A stretch of DNA of 64,000 bases from Fennellomyces sp. T-0311 (lineage: Eukaryota; Mucoromycota; Mucoromycetes; Mucorales; Lichtheimiaceae): contig JALLLT010000007.1 of assembly GCA_025266875.1 (NCBI GenBank), positions 682,001-746,000 of the forward strand. The letters run 5' to 3'. Made by a program: the position numbers and the translations under genes. Below the pieces are notes generated by a model, which worked only from the letters and a program-made list of their open reading frames with translations, ran no database searches and had not been told where the DNA came from. Each line of letters begins with the position of its first letter. Position 1 is the stretch's first letter. Shown piece after piece: positions 58,340 through 64,000 of this stretch.

Positions 58340-60750
58340 TCTATATCAGATTGACAATGGGATAATGAAGCACACACCCGGTTACAAGAACAGGTAAAAG
58401 CCAAATCATGCGACCGTAGCTGAAATTGAAGGATCCACGCGTCCAAAAACTGAAACCCTTGAGTTACCCACAGAAATTATTGCTGGGCATGAGATTAAGT
58501 CACTTTTTTCAGCTAGTACTACGCGTGATCGATCCTTGGACTGTTCCTTTGTTGCAGAACGACTTGGTTGTTGATCTATTCAGACAGCAAAAGGCACTAC
58601 ATCGTTGAAAAAGGCGAAGGCGGAGGAAGCGGTATTGTTCGATCACGGTTTAGTTGGGGACAGAGGACGAAATCGATGAGGAGTTGCATGAATCGAAGCC
58701 TCCTGCTGAAGAAATTGCAGCGGTTGAAAGAATAGCGCAGACGGGGCATTAGCCCAGAGGTCTAATAAAAAAAAGCCACGTTTTGCTATATTTACCAAAG
58801 ATAAAAATTTATTCTTCAGTATTATGTAATGCCACACGTCCCATTGTCGCTGCAAGTGAAGTATTGCAAGCTGTTGCAGTTGCACTAATTGTATTATGCA
58901 TACTATCGCTATTGTTCTGTGCGCTTGTGGTAGGATTATAGCATGTACAAGCAAAGTGGCCAAAATAATTCGTTTCCGTCTGTATGAACTGCGTCACTTT
59001 TTCTCCATGTATCCTTTTCTCTCTCTTTTCTTTACAGATCTTTTTTTTATAATGGCAGGTTATAACACGGAAAGGAGCTCATTCAATGGTAACAGGAAAA
59101 GTGACGCAAATATGATAAAAAAAACCAGCGTCGTTCGATCCACATGTATTGCAAGGTATGATTCAACAAGCGCACATATGATACAGGCGATCTGCACACA
59201 AAGACTAGGATTGAGTATGTATTGGTTTGGGATGTTCTCCACGGTAATTAAATAAGAGTTACTTGAACATGTATCCTTTGCGACTCAAGTAGCGTTTGAT
59301 TCAGATTGCACACCACAAAAGACGACAGTACTGGTCTTTTATAGGAGCACTTGATAACATACGTTTCCTTATGCACAATATTAGCAAAATGTGTTGCTAC
59401 AGTACTGCGGTAATGAAGTATACAAAGGTACAGAAAAACTTTTACATTGTATATATTCAGATGCAATATTGTATGGATGGTACTTTGGCTAAAATTCGAC
59501 AGGTTTTAGAAAAAGTGCAAATGCTCAGTTCCAAGCAATGTTGAAAAGCGTATTGCCTACGAAAAAATCTCGAATATATATGATATACATCACCTTTACA
59601 TAAAACATGGGAGAGACATTGCATAAAATTACAGTGAGATACAAAAACTCTAAATATGGTGAGAATACATTTGAGATAAATACGAGGTCTCTGAGCTTGG
59701 GAGACACCTGATGTATTTCTCGATGGAGGGACCCAATAATCGCGCGAAAGCATATCCCTCGATGAAAACAAGACTTGGCGAACATGTGTGCTTTACGATA
59801 GGAATTCAAACAATTGAAGATGGTGATGATATACTTACGGCGGCGGCGACGGGAAATGGGCGTGCCGCATAGATATCAAATCGTTGTTTTTGTCAAAATT
59901 GCGAAAGGCGATAGGCAACTACCAACTTGAGAAATGAACTGAGTGGCAAATGGAATATCGCTTTGCAAGCACCGCGTTGGTCTTTTTTGTCAAATAAATA
60001 AAGTTGTACATGGATTATTAAACACTCGGTAACACATAACTCGCTTGTAAATGAATGATAAAGTGACTCACATTCAGATCGAATACTGATGATCACTCTG
60101 GCCATGATGGTCTTATTAGGAGAGCTGTGAATGGAGTGGATTGTTTTTTACTTATTCTGTAGACCAGACAGAGAGGGGATGGTTTAGAAATCTCTATCAT
60201 TGTATTACCCGGAACGAACCCGCCCACATTGGCTTAATTTTGACAATCCCATTATCTTCTTGGGCGTGATGGAAGGTACAATTTTATGATACTATGAAGA
60301 TTCTATCCAAAATGCATTAACTCGCTGTAAATTTTTTACAGTAAATCAGCATCCGGTCGTATGGTTATCAGTGGTAATGAACGATACAGTCATGTACATG
60401 TAATATCATGTCCAGAAATAACAGCAGCCATATGGCTATCGTATTTGTTGGTTCAGCACAAATCAACGAGATAGCACGCAGTCCTTATCCAACGGGATGA
60501 CAGAGCCGCACTCAGAAGCACATTATAATCCTTTCTACCATTAGACGAGAGCAGTTACGTGTGGCTATTGCGCCAGCTGGGTGGAATAGGACTGGGCGCT
60601 ATGAGGAGATATAAAAAAAAACCAGGCTGGATGTTCATTGGATCATGATCGGATCAGGTGAGACGACACACTTGCATGGAACACTATTTGTTGGAACGAA
60701 ACGATATTCTATTCTGGCAGGTATTTACAATGAGAGGTAGGGAGAGGGTA
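58340..60750. other. Gene-poor spacer beside the MITE
   Basis: Part of the + strand at 58640-58745 reads as an acidic peptide (EDEIDEELHESKPPAEE) in one frame, but without a start or a recognisable domain; it could be the tail of a decayed transposase or helicase. The rest, to the 3' end of the J-protein gene, is AT-rich and empty. Confidence 0.4.
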
Positions 60751-61998
60751 TCATGATGCTTCTTCCTTTTTTATTTGGTCCAACATCCGTTCCCGTTCGG
60801 CCTGTCGCAGCTTCATCAAAGTCATTGCTTCATACTCTTTGTCTGACAACGAAGGTGCGTTCGAAAACGAAGACTATTTTCATATACTCATCAGCGACTG
60901 ACACAAGCACAGCCAACAGAAACTTACTTTGGTGGATGGCATTTTCAAGTTTTTGAAGAAAGAGGATTGGCCGGTGGTGGCAAAGAGAGGTTTGCCGGTG
61001 GCAGGTGCAGGGCTGTAACTACTCATTTCCGCCACCTTTTTCTTTGCTTCCTGTGCCCGTCTCCGTTCCTCGTTCATGTGGGTGACGATGGCAGGTTCTT
61101 TGCCGGTGTACCAATCGATTGTTTCAAAGGGTGCAAGCGATGGATGCGTTTCTTTGCTCGTCAAAACCGCGTGCTACGTCAAACCCATATTGGCATTTTT
61201 GTTTTTTTTTCATAAAAAGAAAGAAAGAGACACTTACTGCATCAACGACGGTTTTAAAGACAACCAAGGCGGTGCCCTTTTTCTTTTCGGCAATGGCGAT
61301 GGTGTCGACTTTGCCGATGGGGTTCAATAGCTTTTCCAAGTCGTCCTCCGTGAACGTATGTTTTTTCCGTTTCCATTTGATCTTTAACGCGCAATCCAGT
61401 TCCGTAGGTTCCGGGATTTTCTCTAAACGCATCACAGGTCAACATGCCACCCGGGTAATCACCATGGATATATAGATAGATAAAGAAACGAACCTGGTTC
61501 AGCCGCCTTCTCCTCCTCACGCCATTCCTCCCGTCGCTTTGCACCTTCGGCACGTATCCGAGCCAATTCGGCATAGTACTGCGCTTCGGCTTGATCCTGA
61601 TCGGATTTCGCCTTTTTGGCAGCCATTTCTCGTTCTTCCAAATCCGCTTTTGCTGCGCGACGCTTGCTATCCATCTCCGTCTGTTTCTTTAACCGCTCCA
61701 ACTTGGCCTTGAGCAACTGGTCATAGCTTGCTTTTGCCTTCTCATCCTGAAGTACTTCGTATGCCTGCGAGAGTGTATGGAATAAGGCACCTGTTGTTGT
61801 TTTTTTTCATGGTTAGTAACCAAAGCGTTATTTATTTGAAATCAAAAAAGGTTGACCTGCATCAGGACTGGGATTCTTGTCTGGATGAAGTTCAAGTGCC
61901 TTGAGACGGTACGCCTTTTTGATTTCTTTCTGAGTGGCATCGACCCGAACGCCGAGTAGCTCGTAGTAATTCGTCTCTGCATTGATCTTTTTGGACAT
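60751..61998 (-). CDS. CWF23: J-domain plus RRM protein, DNAJC17/Cwf23 type spliceosome factor
   Basis: Five exons on the minus strand (61998-61857, 61790-61494, 61422-61238, 61173-60928, 60873-60751) give 330 aa. The N-terminal J domain (residues about 8-75) starts with [13 protein letters not shown] and includes [17 protein letters not shown] with the HPD triad that stimulates Hsp70 ATPase, then [22 protein letters not shown] long Lys/Glu/Ala-rich helix follows (about 78-145). An RRM-like fold (about 150-210) is marked by [20 protein letters not shown] and GTALVVFK. The C-terminus is basic and low-complexity. This order is that of human DNAJC17 and fission-yeast Cwf23, which act in the spliceosome. 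The window's genes are intron-rich, so a splicing co-chaperone fits, though that is not evidence by itself. Confidence 0.92.
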
Positions 61999-63734
61999 GA
62001 GGAATGGGTCGGATAAATGATAAGGCCGAAGAGAAGGGACTGTTACGTCGGAAAAGCAAAAAAAAAAAGTTTTTTTTTCCTTTATATATTTTGGTTTGCT
62101 CAGTCTCCACAGTATTCTCTCTCTCTCTCACTTTTGAAAAGGTAAGCTTTCTCCTCGGCTCGCAAGGGGGTGCAGAGAGCATATGATGTGAACTTTATTT
62201 TACAAACTAGAGTTTCTGATTCATACCATGCTGTTACTTTCTACTCTGATGACACTCTCTGCAACCCTGCGTTGTTTTTCCCTACCATGACACGCGATTT
62301 TCTTACTTTTTGTTTCTTTTACAGGTCAATTGGGATCTTTTTTTCTAATATAACCAAGAAAATCACAAGAACTATAATGGTAAGCTTGCGTCCTTTTTTC
62401 GAAAAGACGCGAGTAGCGTATGATGATCAACTTTTTATAGTTGGAATTACCATCCGAGTACAAAGCTGAGGATAACAAATTGGCTGTTTTACTGATCGTT
62501 ACTCGCGTCTTTTTTTTGTTTATAAAGTAAAAGAAAAGCTCGATGCTAATCTCGTGTTTTTTCTCTTTACAGGTTTGACATCTGGTGGTGTCGTCATTGA
62601 TATACCCAAAGCTGTGAAAGAAATGGTAAGCAATCGTTTTGTGGCTTTTTTTTCGGGTGTAACGTGGAGGGGGGTGTGATGAAACCTTTTTAGATGACGA
62701 GTCAGACCGAGTATTTCGCTGGTGATAATTTGGCGCCTGACCCCCTTCTTTCTATACTACTTTTTTTTATGGGTGGTGACATTCATCTGTACACGTACTT
62801 ATTTTCTTTCTCTTTGCAGGATCTTTTACGCGTCTCTCTCTGTCTTTTTTTTTTCCAGAAAAAAAATTTTTACTTTCGGTAAGTTTTTTCGTTTCCCGCT
62901 TGGGTTGCCAGGGTGATAACACCTTTCCAAAGGATGAACCTTAACAATTTAGACAAGCATATGTCTGATCTTAATGAACGACACTCTACAATCTGACGTT
63001 TATTTACCCTGGCAAATCCAATGTGTTTCATTTGGTCTATTCGAATGTTTTGTGCTGACCTTTGTGATTCGTTTTACAGGTCCAAGTTTGTTTTTCTCCC
63101 CTTGTCGTCAAATGAAAAAAGGTAGGCATCTTTTCTTTATGAATGGATGGAATTCAATGACTTGATGATGATAAGAAATTTCACGACGGTCTTCCTAAAT
63201 CTGTTGAGGAAAACGGGTTATACCCAACCTATCTGATTCTGTCACTTGTTTCCATCCTTTTTTTATGCTTGTAAACTTTTGACCATTCGTACTCATCGTC
63301 TTTTCGAATAGGTAAATGTTCTTTCTCTTTTAATTAGTCTTTTTTTTTAAAAAAAAAATAAACAAATGGTTCAATGCTGCAAAAAAAAACCTTGTGTCTT
63401 TTAAACCTTTTTCTTTCAAATGGGCATGTTGATCTTGGCAAGTAAGAAATGCTGGGCTCATGATGGGATCACGCAGGTGCTATGACAAAGAAATGATGTC
63501 AATAGCCCGTGACAACGTAACCATGGATACAAAACAATATTTTGGTGTTTCATTTGGCATGCCGCAGGCCCAAGAGAATTTGGCACTTGGCAACGGGGAT
63601 GCCTCGCGTATGACAAAAGCCAGATATGGTGTGTTACGCCAAGTTGGGTATCGGGTGCAACACTTGGCATGTCCTGTCGATCAGTATATAATCGATTCGG
63701 ACGTCCCCGTCACTTTGCATCAGATCTGCAAAAC
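61999..63734. other. Intron-rich zone of uncertain nature upstream of the arrestin gene
   Basis: At least five intron-like pieces follow each other on the + strand: donors GTAAGCTT near 62142, GTAAGCTTG near 62381, GTAAGCAATC near 62625, GTAAGTTTT near 62880 and GTAGGC near 63122, with acceptors TTTTACAG near 62325, CTTTACAG near 62572, CTTTTTAG near 62694, TTTGCAG near 62820 and TTTTACAG near 63079. Two of the enclosed 50-55 nt pieces end in ATG|GTAAGC. A piece reading TSGGVVIDIPKAVKEM looks coding, but phases do not connect into a protein I recognise. It may be alternative 5' exons, a small unrecognised gene, or a decayed one. TATATAA at 63685-63691 serves the arrestin gene. Confidence 0.4.
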
Positions 63735-64000
63735 ATGTCAAGCATCAAAGTTACTATTCAATTAGATTCCGATACACCCGCCTATGGACCTGGTTCCGTA
63801 CTACAAGGTATATAAAAACAAAATACGCTTCCTTGGATCCAAAGCTTAAAAGAAACTAGGTGTTGTTCGCGTAGAAAACGCAGCCCATAGCCAAGTCGAT
63901 CGACTCTTGATCCTATTCCATGGATCGGAAACCCTCATTGCCATACCCAATGGTGATCCATACTCTGTTGATGGCAAGTACCATCGAGAACAATTTTTTG
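63735..64000 (+). CDS. Arrestin-domain protein, 5' part (truncated by window end)
   Basis: Two exons are visible, 63735-63808 and 63864-64000, separated by a 55-nt GT-AG intron; the frame is open to the last base. The N-terminus SSIKVTIQLDSDTPAYGPGS is the first beta strand and P-x-Y-x-P-G-like loop of arrestin-N domains, followed by VVRVENAAHSQVDRLLILF and LIAIPNGDPYS. Fungal alpha-arrestins act as adaptors that bring the ubiquitin ligase Rsp5 to plasma-membrane transporters. PY motifs would lie beyond the window, so it cannot be confirmed as an Rsp5 adaptor. A TATA box (63685-63691) lies 44 bp before the ATG. Confidence 0.8.

Noticed and set aside
1..64000. tRNA, rRNA and CRISPR arrays
   Set aside because: No convincing tRNA B-box plus cloverleaf, no conserved rRNA words and no regularly spaced direct repeats with unique spacers were seen; a tRNAscan run would be decisive for tRNA.

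Overview
The window looks like nuclear DNA of a filamentous fungus, most likely an early-diverging (Mucoromycota-type) one. Genes are monocistronic on both strands and broken by many 50-100 nt introns (GTAAGT-like donors, CTAAC-like branch sites, TAG/CAG acceptors). The proteins are fungal in type: Sla1, Rap and Ras GTPases, Uls1-like SNF2 helicase, DAL5-type permease, Mrs2, Pmp3, ACT-SerB phosphatase. No rRNA, tRNA or CRISPR array was recognised. Exon coordinates below were joined by hand so that reading phase is kept at each junction; exceptions are stated.

Left part (1-29 kb) is gene-poor, AT-rich and mosaic. It holds low-complexity tandem repeats, a proline-rich hypothetical ORF, a GC-rich island with three related exon-like units each ending in a hairpin beside a splice donor, a 964-bp TA-flanked terminal-inverted-repeat element, a decayed Tc1-like transposase, and a decayed HET-domain gene. 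Scattered in it are ordinary genes: Mrs2 Mg2+ channel, a 123-aa orphan, phosphoserine phosphatase, a three-exon Pmp3-family proteolipid, a two-exon 60-aa membrane protein and a multi-exon orphan with an ExK motif.

Middle (29-34 kb): a nine-exon Baeyer-Villiger/FMO-type monooxygenase and, convergent to it, a six-exon MFS anion:cation symporter-type permease, followed by about 3 kb with no recognisable gene.

Right part (37-64 kb) is dense. In order: Uls1/Rad5-like SNF2-RING protein (+), aldo-keto reductase (-), cyclophilin A (+), Sla1 (-), Rap1/Rsr1-type GTPase (+), an unassigned polytopic membrane protein (-), Ras GTPase (-), acyl-CoA thioesterase (-), transaldolase (+), a quiet stretch carrying a 176-bp pogo-like MITE, a DNAJC17/Cwf23-like spliceosomal J-protein (-), an intron-rich zone of unclear nature, and the 5' end of an arrestin-domain gene that runs off the window. 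Sla1, Rap and Ras lie within 9 kb and all belong to actin/polarity/morphogenesis signalling; chance linkage is not excluded. Thioesterase and transaldolase share a 0.7-kb divergent upstream region.
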